Source: Haladaptatus pallidirubidus (GTDB taxonomy: Archaea; Halobacteriota; Halobacteria; Halobacteriales; Haladaptataceae). From it: a DNA stretch of 64,000 nucleotides. The notes beneath the pieces are model-generated. The model searched no databases. It was not told where the DNA came from and saw nothing but the letters and a program-made list of their open reading frames with translations. Both the position numbers and the translations under genes were made by a program. The number at the start of each line of letters is the position of its first letter. Positions within the stretch are counted from its first letter, which is position 1. The DNA lies in assembly GCF_020700235.1 (NCBI RefSeq), contig NZ_CP085307.1, positions 310,001-374,000 on the forward strand, in the 5' to 3' direction. This document shows, piece by piece, positions 43,546 through 51,808 of the stretch.

Positions 43546-44295
43546 CTAATCCATCAGTGCGCCGCAGGAAATGTTGACCTCCGTGGCTGTCATGGTACGA
43601 GCTTGATCCGAGGCCACAAAGGATGCAACGTTTCCTACGTCCTCCAGTGTCTCTGTCCGGTTCAGCAGGGTTTCCTCCTCAATGCCAGCGACAATTTCGT
43701 CCCGTTCAGGGATATTCTCCGGCATGGTCTCAACGATTCCTCCCGTTTTCAGGGTGACGACGCGGATGCCATGCTCTCCGAGTTCAACAGCCCACTGGCG
43801 GCGCAGCCCCTCAATGGCATCGAGCGCGATCTTAAAGCCGCCCAGTCCGGGGAGTGTCTGCGGGCCATCACCGCCGAAAAACAAGATCACGCCCGACCCA
43901 CGTTCGACCATGTGCCGGGCAGCTGATCGGGTCGTTAAAAACTGTGTCCGCATCGCGGTCGTGATCGGCTGCAGGAAATCATCGCCCGAGATTTCGGTGA
44001 GCGGTTCTTGAACGTCATCGTATCCGATGAGGTTGAACGAAATATCGATGTATCCGGCCTGCTCGACCACTCCATTGACGAACTCGTCGACGGCCTGCTC
44101 GTCTGTGGCATCGATGACGGCGGTGTCCGCTTCGCCGCCGTTCGAGCGGATGTCGTCGGCAACAGTGTCGAGTTTCTCCTCGGTGCGCCCGGCGAGGAAG
44201 ACCCTGGCTCCGTCGCGGGCAAATCCACGGGCCACTGCACCGCCGATTTGACCGCCCGCACCGTAAATCACGGCAATCTTGTTTTCGAGCAGCAT
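43546..44295 (-). CDS. Short-chain dehydrogenase/reductase family protein without YxxxK
   Basis: A 249-aa SDR fold protein from MLLENKIAVIYGAGGQIGGA (nucleotide-binding GxxGxIG). The usual catalytic YxxxK is replaced by GLGGFKIALDAIEGL, so the Tyr is absent, while VILFFGGDG occupies the Ser position. It belongs to a known atypical SDR subgroup, and oxidoreductase activity is uncertain. It starts one base after the DUF899 stop, so it is the last gene of the MarR-DUF899-SDR operon. A longer frame to 44409 overlaps DUF899 and is rejected. Confidence 0.85.
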   Translation of the reverse strand: MLLENKIAVIYGAGGQIGGAVARGFARDGARVFLAGRTEEKLDTVADDIRSNGGEADTAVIDATDEQAVDEFVNGVVEQAGYIDISFNLIGYDDVQEPLTEISGDDFLQPITTAMRTQFLTTRSAARHMVERGSGVILFFGGDGPQTLPGLGGFKIALDAIEGLRRQWAVELGEHGIRVVTLKTGGIVETMPENIPERDEIVAGIEEETLLNRTETLEDVGNVASFVASDQARTMTATEVNISCGALMD

Positions 44296-44296
44296 C

Positions 44297-45106
44297 TCAC
44301 ACCTCCTCGTGGTCGTACTCGTCGGGATAGCGGAGGCTATCACTACTTGCCTCCATTCCGAGACCAGTTGCACGACCTTTCGGTTCTTCCCACTTCTCCT
44401 GCCGACCAAGTGCCGTCAGGTCAAGGTAATAGTGCGAGCCGCCGACCTGTTCAGTACCGCGAGCGTAGGTGGAGTAGGTGTGGAAGACGCGGTCGCCATC
44501 GCGGACGAAAACGCTCATGCCGTGCCAGTCGAAGGGCTGCTCCATGTCGCCGATTGGTACGCCTGCTTGTTCGAATTCGGCTTTGGTCCGGTAGTTGTAC
44601 TCGATGGGAGCCACGGACTCGTCCAGTGTGACGTGGAAGTCGTAGTTGAAGTCGCTGCCGTACGAGGAGTACCACGGGAAGGTCCAACCCATACGCTCCT
44701 TGAACGACTCGATCTTTGCCAGCGGCGCACGGGAGACGCACGCAAACGAGGTGTCGCGGGCATGTAATTGTGTGAGGTGCCCCCGGGCGATGTGGTCGAC
44801 CCGGGCCGAGCAACTCGGGCACCCTTCGTCCAACGGTTGGCCCGAGTCCCATCTCCACATGAAGTGATCGACGATGAGCTGGCGGCGCCCCTCGAACAGG
44901 TCGAGCAGGCTGGCCTCACCGTCCGGTCCCTCGAACGTGTAGTCCGTCTCGATTTCGACCATCGGCAGTCGGCGGCGTTCGGCGTTCAGTTCGTCGCGCT
45001 TCCGGGTGAGCTCCTTCTCCTTTTCGAGCAGTTCCTTCCGAGCACTCCGCCACTCGTCTCGCGATACGACGGCCGGGAGTTCGAGTTCGCTGTCTGTCAT
45101 GGTCAT
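44297..45106 (-). CDS. DUF899 (thioredoxin-like) family protein
   Basis: A 269-aa DUF899 protein. After a charged coiled helix (SRDEWRSARKELLEKEKELT) come FEGRRQLIVDHFMWRWDSGQ, DEGCPSCSARVDHI (CPxC-type motif in a thioredoxin-like fold) and later YGSDFNYDFHVTLDESVAP and DWHGMSVFVRDGDRVFHTYS. The family is linked to detoxification or redox in many actinobacteria and haloarchaea but lacks firm biochemistry. The CPSC pair suggests thiol chemistry. It is the middle gene of a tight operon behind MarR (16 bp) and before the SDR (1 bp). Confidence 0.88.
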   Translation of the reverse strand: MTMTDSELELPAVVSRDEWRSARKELLEKEKELTRKRDELNAERRRLPMVEIETDYTFEGPDGEASLLDLFEGRRQLIVDHFMWRWDSGQPLDEGCPSCSARVDHIARGHLTQLHARDTSFACVSRAPLAKIESFKERMGWTFPWYSSYGSDFNYDFHVTLDESVAPIEYNYRTKAEFEQAGVPIGDMEQPFDWHGMSVFVRDGDRVFHTYSTYARGTEQVGGSHYYLDLTALGRQEKWEEPKGRATGLGMEASSDSLRYPDEYDHEEV

Positions 45107-45122
45107 GTCTCCTGTTGTAGTC

Positions 45123-45506
45123 TCACTCCGTTTCCAGCGGCTCGACTTGCCGATCCACCTCATCCTGGGCCTCCTTCCACGCTGGATACGCGCTCTCGAC
45201 CTTCTCCCGGCCGGCCGGGGTCAACCGTAGGCGGCGTTCCCGGGCGTCCTCCGACTCGGCGTCGGCGACCCACCCCTCGTCCCCGAGGCGATTAGCGCTC
45301 CGGGTGAGCGTCGTGCGCTCCAAACCCAGAACGTCGGCGAGTTCCCCGAGGGGGGTCGGGCCTTTCAACGCGAGCGCAGCGAGCACGGAGAACTGCGTCG
45401 CCCGCAGTCCGTGCGGGCGGAGCTTCTCCTCGTAGAGTCGCGTTATCTCTCGTGCGCGGCGGCGCGCTGCGAGGCAGTGGCAGTCCTTGGTGGCGGAGAA
45501 ATCCAC
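45123..45506 (-). CDS. MarR-family transcriptional regulator
   Basis: A 127-aa MarR regulator: AREITRLYEEKLRPHGLRAT, then QFSVLAALALKGPTPLGELA and LERTTLTRSANRLGDEGWVA as winged HTH, and DARERRLRLTPAGREK as the wing. An N-terminal DCHC pair could sense oxidants or electrophiles, by analogy with Cys-based MarR proteins. I use the GTG (VDFSATKDCHC) because the ATG at 45536 lies inside a 12-bp palindrome that is probably its operator. It heads an operon with DUF899 and SDR and is likely to repress it. Confidence 0.88.
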   Translation of the reverse strand: MDFSATKDCHCLAARRRAREITRLYEEKLRPHGLRATQFSVLAALALKGPTPLGELADVLGLERTTLTRSANRLGDEGWVADAESEDARERRLRLTPAGREKVESAYPAWKEAQDEVDRQVEPLETE

Positions 45507-45524
45507 ACGAACGCTACGCGATAC

Positions 45525-45536
45525 GTGTATATACAC
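45525..45536 (-). promoter_or_regulatory. GTGTATATACAC palindrome before marR operon
   Basis: A perfect 12-bp palindrome 18 nt before the GTG chosen for the MarR gene; the ATG at 45536 would overlap it. It may be the operator of the MarR protein, overlapping the core promoter, a typical repressor position. Confidence 0.5.
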
Positions 45537-45786
45537 ATTCTGGGCAGCAGAGACTATTTTATCTGAGCTTGCCGTTTTCCACCGGTTATCAGAGATTTTA
45601 CGAATTAATCCATTCTAATCGAATTGAGCAGGTCTACAACACAGACTTTGACTTATTCAAAGGCACGATACAGTAGTTCGGAACCGTATGACGCGTAAGA
45701 ATACTACCGAATACGTCCGGTAGTAGATATAATAGAACAACTCCTCCGCTGAGGAACAAATGCAGAAGGATTGAATGTGAGGACAG

Positions 45787-46260
45787 TTACACAATAGTTA
45801 GTAGAGCAACTGCGATCCCGCAGAGTAGGACGATTCCCGTTGCCTGCAATGTCCGAATCGCAAGCGTATCGGACAGCTCCATTACCAACCCAAGGAGACC
45901 AACGAGCCCAGCAATGGGTAATACGAGAGTGCTCAGCGTAGCGAGAAAGAACAGCGTTTCGGATGGCAGGGTGAGGATGGAAAAGACCTGCGAGAAGTTG
46001 GACAACTGAAACAATAACCACAGTACGGAGACGACACCGATTGCGAGCGCGGCAGCACGCGGCCGCAGCCATGTAAATACGAACGCAGTACCAAACAATA
46101 CGCCAGCAACGGCGAGAGGAGGGATAACCTGCTGTAAGACAATAACCATCGGAATCAGAACCACGATAACCATCCCAATGGCGACAGCACGCTGAAGAGT
46201 TAGCCATTGCATGCTTGCTTCTTGGATTTGAGATGGTGTCTGTGTAGTCTGTTCAGTCAT
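45787..46260 (-). CDS. Five-helix membrane protein in the operator regulon
   Basis: A 157-aa protein with about five membrane helices (roughly 24-44, 49-66, 70-88, 103-125, 135-155) and a polar N-terminus MTEQTTQTPSQIQEA. I do not recognise the family. Its ATG overlaps the stop of a 29-codon ORF (46257-46346) as ATGA, and that small ORF stands 40 nt from a CGAACACGTTCG site. So it is probably expressed with the regulon through translational coupling. Function unknown; transport or membrane protection are possible. Confidence 0.75.
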   Translation of the reverse strand: MTEQTTQTPSQIQEASMQWLTLQRAVAIGMVIVVLIPMVIVLQQVIPPLAVAGVLFGTAFVFTWLRPRAAALAIGVVSVLWLLFQLSNFSQVFSILTLPSETLFFLATLSTLVLPIAGLVGLLGLVMELSDTLAIRTLQATGIVLLCGIAVALLTIV

Positions 46261-46346
46261 GGTTCTCTCTCGTCTTCTGGACTGCTAATGGGTACTCTTC
46301 CAACCGACTGCTTGATTCTTAGGTTCGATTTCGGTTCTGCTGTCAT
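46257..46346 (-). CDS. 29-residue leader ORF before the membrane protein gene
   Basis: Encodes MTAEPKSNLRIKQSVGRVPI and SSPEDEREP, with its stop overlapping the next start (ATGA). The ORF is supported by position: its ATG is exactly 40 nt from the CGAACACGTTCG palindrome, the distance seen for the other targets. It may be a coupling leader rather than a functional protein. Inference from spacing, no family known. Confidence 0.45.
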   Translation of the reverse strand: MTAEPKSNLRIKQSVGRVPISSPEDEREP

Positions 46347-46386
46347 CAAGTGTCGATAGGTGCCGATCTTGTACCAATGTTTTCGC

Positions 46387-46398
46387 GAACACGTTCGT
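46387..46398 (-). promoter_or_regulatory. CGAACACGTTCG operator
   Basis: One change from CGAACATGTTCG, perfect palindrome CGAAC..GTTCG. It lies 40 nt before the ATG at 46346 and so serves the leader ORF and the five-helix membrane gene. Confidence 0.6.
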
Positions 46399-46549
46399 TC
46401 GAGTATTGTGCACATTTAGATGCGTAGTATAATAAATAGGGATGGGGGAAATAATCGCGGTATAGACAAACGCAATCAGATAGGCTGTTTCTAAATCGAG
46501 GCAGTCACCGGTAGAGGTGGTTAGAACCCTGCTTCGAATCGCTCTCTCA

Positions 46550-47401
46550 TCATGCAAGCCGATACAAAACAGGCATAGCTCCAACTTGATTCGCTTTGAG
46601 GTTTGTCTGGACAAAGCTTCGGAGAGATTTATTCGTCAATTCGCGCCAGAGGAATCGTAGGATCCCGATGTCCCACCGGGCATTGTTGATGGCGACATAA
46701 TCGGCGTTCTCGTCATCGAGCGGAACGAGTAGTGTCGAGTTATCAAGGCCGGTTTCAGCCACATAGCTTCCGGCTAAATAGTCGAACAATTCCAACATCA
46801 CTTCGGGGTCGTCGGCAACGAAGTAGTTGAAGATGAACACGCCCTGTTTGGTCTTGTCGACATCACCAATGCGCTTTTCATTACGTGAGGCCATGACATG
46901 AACATCCGTCGCTGCGTTCTGAATAGCGTCCATGAGGGTCTGATAGGCCTGTGTTTCCTGGACTTCGCGTGCCGCCGCAGGCGATTTCGTCTCGATGAGT
47001 ACGGCAACGTCGAATCGAGCAAGGTGGATCGAGTCTTTGTGCTCCTTGATATATGGGAGCCGATGCAGTGGCGGCATGGCAGCTGTCTCGAAGATGGTCG
47101 CAGTCTCGACTGCTTCAAGTTCTTCGAGGTGGCGTGCCCGTTCCTTCAGACGGGTCAAGAGTTCCGTCTTCTCGCGCCCGATTGGCAGCAGCGTAAGCGG
47201 CAGTGAGCGAGGACGTACCGTGGCCCCGATATGAATATAGCCGAGTGACGATGGTTCGATGAACTGTGCTCTCGAATACGTAGAATCAGCAACGACGGCA
47301 TACTCTTCTGTGGATGACTCTCGTAATTCGGCCGGTGACTCGGATCCTAATTCTGTTGAACGATACTCGGCATGGTCCGTGTCGTCGGTGGATGAATCCA
47401 T
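46550..47401 (-). CDS. Unrecognised soluble protein in the operator regulon
   Basis: A 283-aa acidic protein from MDSSTDDTDHAEYRSTELGS. It has LARFDVAVLIETKSPAAARE in the middle, FNYFVADDPEVMLELFDYLA, and a basic end FLWRELTNKSLRSFVQTNLK. The two halves could form ferredoxin-like (dimeric barrel) folds, but I recognise no named family. The start is chosen because CGAACATGTTCT lies 37 nt before it, whereas the frame's first ATG (47482) is upstream of that site. Its place among redox and efflux genes suggests a detoxification enzyme or stress sensor, which is speculative. Confidence 0.7.
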   Translation of the reverse strand: MDSSTDDTDHAEYRSTELGSESPAELRESSTEEYAVVADSTYSRAQFIEPSSLGYIHIGATVRPRSLPLTLLPIGREKTELLTRLKERARHLEELEAVETATIFETAAMPPLHRLPYIKEHKDSIHLARFDVAVLIETKSPAAAREVQETQAYQTLMDAIQNAATDVHVMASRNEKRIGDVDKTKQGVFIFNYFVADDPEVMLELFDYLAGSYVAETGLDNSTLLVPLDDENADYVAINNARWDIGILRFLWRELTNKSLRSFVQTNLKANQVGAMPVLYRLA

Positions 47402-47438
47402 ATCTGAAAGACGGTTGGATGTGTTGTAGGAGTTCGCT

Positions 47439-47450
47439 CGAACATGTTCT
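47439..47450 (-). promoter_or_regulatory. CGAACATGTTCT operator
   Basis: Eleven of twelve positions match CGAACATGTTCG; preceded on the plus strand by TTCGCT, comparable to the TTCACT flank of other sites. It lies 37 nt before the ATG at 47401. Confidence 0.65.
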
Positions 47451-47536
47451 TCTACCGAGCCTGGCCAAAGCAGGGAGTTCATTGGACTCCGTTATGGGAG
47501 TTAGACATGTGAACAGCTGGGTGAAGCAGGTACGAT

Positions 47537-48373
47537 CTAACGAACGGTTGCACTTGATGCGCGATTGAGGAAGTACACGGCCAACATGCCGAACAGTAAA
47601 TCGAGCATCCCGAGCACCACGAGCGACGGGAGGATGATGCCCCAGTCCCAGCCGGAAAGCATGATCACCCGTGCGGCATCCACCCCATACGTAATCGGGT
47701 TTACCGAACTCACAGTCTGGAGCCATCCTGGCAATGCGTCTACTGGAACGAATGCTGTGCTCGCAAACAACAACGGGAACTGAACAAGGTTCGTCACAAT
47801 GCCCGTCACTCGGGTGCTACCGGTCACAACGGCGAGGATATTCGAGAATGCCATGAACCACACCGAGAACACGACTGCCACGGCAAGGATACCGAATATA
47901 CCGAGCAAGCCGGTTGTCACCGGTGCACCGGCCACGTGCCCGAGCACCACCATGATCAAGGTCGGCACCACGATTAGTAGAAGATCAGAGAGGACTTTTC
48001 CGCTGAACACTGCCGTGCGGCTCATCGGTGAAACGAGCGTCTTCTCGAACATTCCGGACTCGATGTCCTGAACGAATCCCGTTCCCGAGCCAGCCGCCGT
48101 AATCAGTGCAACTTGAATGACAATCGCCGGGACGAGATACGCGACGTAGTCACCTCCTGGCACGGCGTCCGCAGCGAGTTGGCCGAACACCTGGCTGAAC
48201 AGCACGAGGAAGATAAGTGGTTGTACCAGTGCGAAGACGAGAACGAACGGTTCGCGCACTTTCTTCAGGTTCCAGCGGAGGAAATTCGTCCAGAAATCTC
48301 CGAAAAAGCCGTTGCCGGGAGTTTTCTCGGTAGAGTATTCAAGTTCATCCTCGGGGTGCGAGGGTGTACTCAT
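47537..48373 (-). CDS. ABC-2 type permease (DrrB-like exporter subunit)
   Basis: A 278-aa permease with six membrane helices. It starts after an acidic tail with NGFFGDFWTNFLRWNLKKVR and LVFALVQPLIFLVLFSQVFG, and has EKTLVSPMSRTAVFSGKVLS in the cytoplasmic loop, the DrrB-type hallmark. The ATG overlaps the stop of the ATPase gene (4-bp ATGA), so the two form an ABC exporter of the daunorubicin-resistance/ABC-2 type for drugs, lipids or glycans. Substrate unknown. Operator control by the site at 49476-49487 suggests induction together with redox genes. Confidence 0.92.
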   Translation of the reverse strand: MSTPSHPEDELEYSTEKTPGNGFFGDFWTNFLRWNLKKVREPFVLVFALVQPLIFLVLFSQVFGQLAADAVPGGDYVAYLVPAIVIQVALITAAGSGTGFVQDIESGMFEKTLVSPMSRTAVFSGKVLSDLLLIVVPTLIMVVLGHVAGAPVTTGLLGIFGILAVAVVFSVWFMAFSNILAVVTGSTRVTGIVTNLVQFPLLFASTAFVPVDALPGWLQTVSSVNPITYGVDAARVIMLSGWDWGIILPSLVVLGMLDLLFGMLAVYFLNRASSATVR

Positions 48374-49425
48374 TCTCGTGCCTCCGTGTGGTGATCGGTC
48401 GAGTGGACGTCTTGGTCGCCAACATCATTGACCGACTCGTCAGTCAGTGCGAGGAACACATCGTCGAGCGTCGGCGAGCGGATGGTAAACCCAGTAATCG
48501 TGACGTCAGCCTCCGTGAGTCTCACGAGGAAATCGGTTCCGAATTCGCGGGCGTCGGTGGACGTCACGCTGAGTCCGTCCTCTGTCGGCTGAATGGCTTC
48601 AATATCATCTGAGGTTACCACCTCGGACTCCTCGATAATTGCTCGGACGTGTTCGACAGCTGTCTCGTTTGGATTAGCGAGTGTGATCTCGATGACCTCG
48701 CCACCGATTTCAGCTTTGAGGTCTGCGGGCGAGCCAGTTGCGACAATCTCACCGTCGAGGATGACCGCGAGATTAGAACAGAGTGCGTCGGCTTCCTCTA
48801 AATACTGGGTCGTGAGGAAGACAGTTGTTCCCTGTCGATTAATCTCGCGGAAGTACTCCCAGAGGCGGGTACGCGCTGCCGGATCGAGACCCGTCGTCGG
48901 CTCATCAAGGAAGACGATCGGGGGCTGATGAACCAATGCCATCGCAGCGTCAAGGCGCTTTTTCTGCCCACCAGAGAGTGTTTGTGCGCGGTCGTCGACA
49001 TTGGAGCTGAGGCCGACGAGTTCGAGAAGGTCATCGATCTGCGCTTCACGCTCGACGGTCGGGACACCGTAGGCACGGCAAGAAAAACGGAGATTCTCGC
49101 GCACAGTGAGTGCCGGGTCGATACTCGTCTCCTGGGCCATGTAGCCGATCGATTCGCGGACAGCGTTGGACTCCGTGAAAGCATCATATCCATTGATAGT
49201 AATCTGTCCGGACGTTGGCTGGAGCAGAGTCGTGAGCATCTTAATTGTCGTGGTCTTTCCAGCACCGTTCGCCCCAAGAAATCCGAAGCACTCGCCAGAC
49301 GGGATTTCGAGTGAGACGTCCGTCACTGCCTCAGTACCGTTCGCATACGTCAGTTTGAGACCGATCGCCTCAATAGCCAACGTTCGGTCGTGGCTGGTCT
49401 CTGTCGTGTGGTGGTGGTTCTGCAT
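48370..49425 (-). CDS. ABC transporter ATPase (DrrA-like)
   Basis: A 351-aa ATPase. Walker A is LGANGAGKTTTIKML, the signature is LSGGQKKRLDAAMAL, and Walker B is PPIVFLDEPTTGLD. The C-terminal 110 residues form the DrrA-type extension (ITLANPNETAVEHV to FTIRSPTLDDVFLALT). It energises the permease directly downstream. The start is the ATG at 49425; the operator CGAATATGTTCG lies 50 nt upstream, 10 nt further than for most targets, and no better start between them is in frame. It is first in the operon. Confidence 0.93.
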   Translation of the reverse strand: MQNHHHTTETSHDRTLAIEAIGLKLTYANGTEAVTDVSLEIPSGECFGFLGANGAGKTTTIKMLTTLLQPTSGQITINGYDAFTESNAVRESIGYMAQETSIDPALTVRENLRFSCRAYGVPTVEREAQIDDLLELVGLSSNVDDRAQTLSGGQKKRLDAAMALVHQPPIVFLDEPTTGLDPAARTRLWEYFREINRQGTTVFLTTQYLEEADALCSNLAVILDGEIVATGSPADLKAEIGGEVIEITLANPNETAVEHVRAIIEESEVVTSDDIEAIQPTEDGLSVTSTDAREFGTDFLVRLTEADVTITGFTIRSPTLDDVFLALTDESVNDVGDQDVHSTDHHTEARE

Positions 49426-49475
49426 CGTTGGAGCCTCATCATATAGTAAGAAGATGCATTCCGTGGGTGTTCACT

Positions 49476-49487
49476 CGAATATGTTCG
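49476..49487 (-). promoter_or_regulatory. CGAATATGTTCG operator
   Basis: One mismatch to CGAACATGTTCG, preceded by TGTTCACT as at 50737 and 54905, so it belongs to the extended motif TGTTCACTCGAAYATGTTCG. It lies 50 nt from the ATPase ATG. Confidence 0.65.
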
Positions 49488-49539
49488 GAGACTGGAACAC
49501 GGCAGTGCCAGCTCTCTCCGATCCATGGCTCCGCAAGTG

Positions 49540-50145
49540 TTAGAAATCATGTAGTGAACCAGCCCTCGACCACTTAGGGGAGATCCATTCAACGACCTGC
49601 TGACCCAGCGTCCGGAGATTGGTCACTCGGTCGTGAGGTAACTCGTCGTCTTCGCACGTCGCTTCGGTCGCAATGCCGACCTGCGTTGTGAGTACCTGTG
49701 CGCCGAGTGTCGTACAAATCGTTCGGAGCTGATTCAGCGCAGGTGTGGGTTCCGATTTTCTAGCAACGCCAAGTAAGCCCACCGGCGTGCCGTTGAACTC
49801 ATCGGGTCCGCAGTACTCCAGTGCATTCTTCAATTGTGTCGAGTACGAGTCGTGCCGAGATGAGGTAGTAAGCAGAACGGCATCAGCTTGGGAGATGCAA
49901 CGCATGACGACGACCGCATAGCGTGATTCCGGAGGATCCGGATTATATAACGGGAGGGTCAAAGCAGAGAGGTCCAGGAGATGGGTTGCTGCTCCTGTAT
50001 TTCCAGCCCCGATCAGCGCCTGAGTAAGTGCCTGGTGAGCGATTTCGTGCTGTTCGATCGCTCCATGAATGCCGACGACGTAGAATTGCTCTGCCGTGTC
50101 CTTCGAATGATACGTCCGTGATTCCGTGGGAGTTCTATTTATCAT
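49540..50145 (-). CDS. NADPH-dependent FMN reductase-like flavoprotein
   Basis: A 201-aa flavodoxin-fold reductase. It has YVVGIHGAIEQHEIAHQALT, LLDLSALTLPLYNPDPPE, and then ISQADAVLLTTSSRHDSYST with LKNALEYCGPDEFNGTPVGL, the core pattern of NADPH-dependent FMN reductases (binding FMN and reducing quinones, azo or metal substrates). It starts at MINRTPTESRTYHSKD; the 33 upstream codons are discounted. It follows the CopD-like gene at 118 bp on the same strand and may be co-transcribed from the operator at 50745. Confidence 0.82.
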   Translation of the reverse strand: MINRTPTESRTYHSKDTAEQFYVVGIHGAIEQHEIAHQALTQALIGAGNTGAATHLLDLSALTLPLYNPDPPESRYAVVVMRCISQADAVLLTTSSRHDSYSTQLKNALEYCGPDEFNGTPVGLLGVARKSEPTPALNQLRTICTTLGAQVLTTQVGIATEATCEDDELPHDRVTNLRTLGQQVVEWISPKWSRAGSLHDF

Positions 50146-50262
50146 TGAGTAGTGTTGCTGCGCGTAGTTCGCGTGGTGATGCAGGTTGCTGGCCGGTCGT
50201 GCTGACTCTGAACGATCTCCCAAACAGGTGACGAAAACTGTCAACCTGTGATTCGATCTTCC

Positions 50263-50703
50263 CTAGAGCCACCCCCCGACGAATAACAGCGCAAGGGCGA
50301 CACCGCCCGCAACGTAGAACGACCTGGCGGCGCTGCGTGCGGCAAGTTCGACACCACCAGGCTCAATACCTGCGACAAGCCACCGACTCGCCACGTTACT
50401 CAAGGCCGAGAGAACGAGCCAGAGGCCAACCATCGTCACCACTAGCTGACCTTGTAGCGAATTCAGTGGTGCGTCGGTGATGGCCCCTTGACTCACCATG
50501 TAACCCCCAGTCAGAAGCATGAGGACTGGAGCTATCTGCGAAAACCGGGCAAACCGCCCCGTCAGCCAAGTGAGTGCCTCGACGCCGAGACGGCCGTCAC
50601 GTGCCGCCGGAATAATGAGCGCAGCCATGAACACGGTCCAGCCGGCCCACACTCCACCGACTAGCACGTGCAGGATGTCCATCAGTGTATAGACGGTTAC
50701 CAT
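50263..50703 (-). CDS. CopD-like membrane protein
   Basis: A 146-aa four-helix protein of the CopD/DUF2269-type group: LMDILHVLVGGVWAGWTVFM, TGRFARFSQIAPVLMLLTGG, LVVTMVGLWLVLSALSNVAS, and AARSFYVAGGVALALLFVGG. The first-helix His in DILHVLVGGVWAG is the conserved candidate copper or heme ligand. Members transport copper or act in redox stress. CTAACATGTTCG lies 41 nt before the start. Together with the FMN reductase gene downstream, this points to metal or quinone stress. Confidence 0.82.
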   Translation of the reverse strand: MVTVYTLMDILHVLVGGVWAGWTVFMAALIIPAARDGRLGVEALTWLTGRFARFSQIAPVLMLLTGGYMVSQGAITDAPLNSLQGQLVVTMVGLWLVLSALSNVASRWLVAGIEPGGVELAARSAARSFYVAGGVALALLFVGGWL

Positions 50704-50744
50704 CGTGAGAACGACAAGGTCGGCACGTGCCCTGGATGTTCACT

Positions 50745-50756
50745 CTAACATGTTCG
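50745..50756 (-). promoter_or_regulatory. CTAACATGTTCG operator
   Basis: One mismatch to CGAACATGTTCG with the extended flank TGTTCACT immediately before (50737-50744). It lies 41 nt before the CopD-like ATG. Confidence 0.68.
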
Positions 50757-50941
50757 TTGACAGGCGGATGTTTCTGGTCATCGATATCGGCGTCTGTCCA
50801 GCGCTCGGATGGGGCCCATCTCGGAAGCCGATGAAGGCGGTATTGGCTCGGATGGCTATCTCACTCATTGACCCGTGTTGAAAATTGCACCGAAGAGCGT
50901 CGATTTCCCTGAGTGAGGAGTGTACTCGAACGATTAGACAA

Positions 50942-51808
50942 TCAGGTCACGTCGCGCTTATAAAATACCAGACTGGTAACCAATACGAAGCCGACGAGAT
51001 ACGCGATGAGTACGAGCGTGGCTTGAGTCGAGCCAACAGTTGCTTCAACGCCAGCTTCGCTTACCTCCGACGACGACGGGATCACCGCAGCAGCTAGCGA
51101 ACTCGCATTCGACCGCGGTAGGGCCGCCGAGAGATCAGCTAAGATATTTGATGTTTGCCTTCCAACATCGAGGACTCCTTCCACTAGTAGGAGGTGGACT
51201 AACCCGAGTCCAATGGCGAGTGATGTTCCCCGAAATAGGGTGGCGAGCGCGGCCCCAAACACCGCCCAGACAGCCAGAATCAACCATCCGCCACCGATTG
51301 CTATCAGAACGTCCCACATCGATGGCCAGTTCACTGATGCATTCTCAATTGTGGCAATAGTGTAACTGCTTATCGCAGCAGACACAAACACTGTAAGCAC
51401 GAATGCGAGTACAACACCGGAGAGAACCAGTAGCTTGCCGGTTAGCACGCTTAGCCGTCCCGGTCGCTGGACAAGAATCGTTTTAAACGTACCCCAGCTG
51501 AACTCGCTGCCCATGATGAGTACGCCGAGCACGAGTGCGAACGCACTGGCGAAGACCGGGAAGCCAGCGATCACTGTCGCAATCATCTGGTCTGGCAACA
51601 TGGTTGTCAACATCTCTTGCTGTGCAGCAGCGGAAACGCCGCTCCCAGGATTGGTATAGGTGACATATGAAACACCATAGTTAAATGCTACTGACAGTGT
51701 GGTTCCAACCACAATCACAACCCAAATGGCTGGTCTTCGAATTGCTTTGTCCAATTCCGCCATGAAACTATCTGAGATGGTTGTCGACATTTTAGTCATT
51801 TCGATCAT
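50942..51808 (-). CDS. ABC-2 type permease (NosY-like)
   Basis: A 288-aa permease with six membrane helices: AIWVVIVVGTTLSVAFNYGV, VFASAFALVLGVLIMGSEFS, GKLLVLSGVVLAFVLTVFVS, LIAIGGGWLILAVWAVFGAA, and a C-terminal pair. MGSEFSWGTFKTILVQRPGR (loop) is typical of NosY/ABC-2 permeases. The start is directly against the stop of the ATPase gene (0 bp), so the pair is translationally coupled. The substrate cannot be read. It is a second ABC exporter under the shared operator. Confidence 0.9.
   Translation of the reverse strand: MIEMTKMSTTISDSFMAELDKAIRRPAIWVVIVVGTTLSVAFNYGVSYVTYTNPGSGVSAAAQQEMLTTMLPDQMIATVIAGFPVFASAFALVLGVLIMGSEFSWGTFKTILVQRPGRLSVLTGKLLVLSGVVLAFVLTVFVSAAISSYTIATIENASVNWPSMWDVLIAIGGGWLILAVWAVFGAALATLFRGTSLAIGLGLVHLLLVEGVLDVGRQTSNILADLSAALPRSNASSLAAAVIPSSSEVSEAGVEATVGSTQATLVLIAYLVGFVLVTSLVFYKRDVT

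Noticed and set aside
43546..44409. Extended SDR start at 44409
   Set aside because: The extra 38 codons overlap the DUF899 coding sequence out of frame and are not SDR-like. The ATG at 44295 follows the DUF899 stop directly.
46285..46614. 109-codon minus-strand frame before the leader ORF
   Set aside because: It overlaps the end of the 46550 gene and the operator, and its composition is not haloarchaeal.
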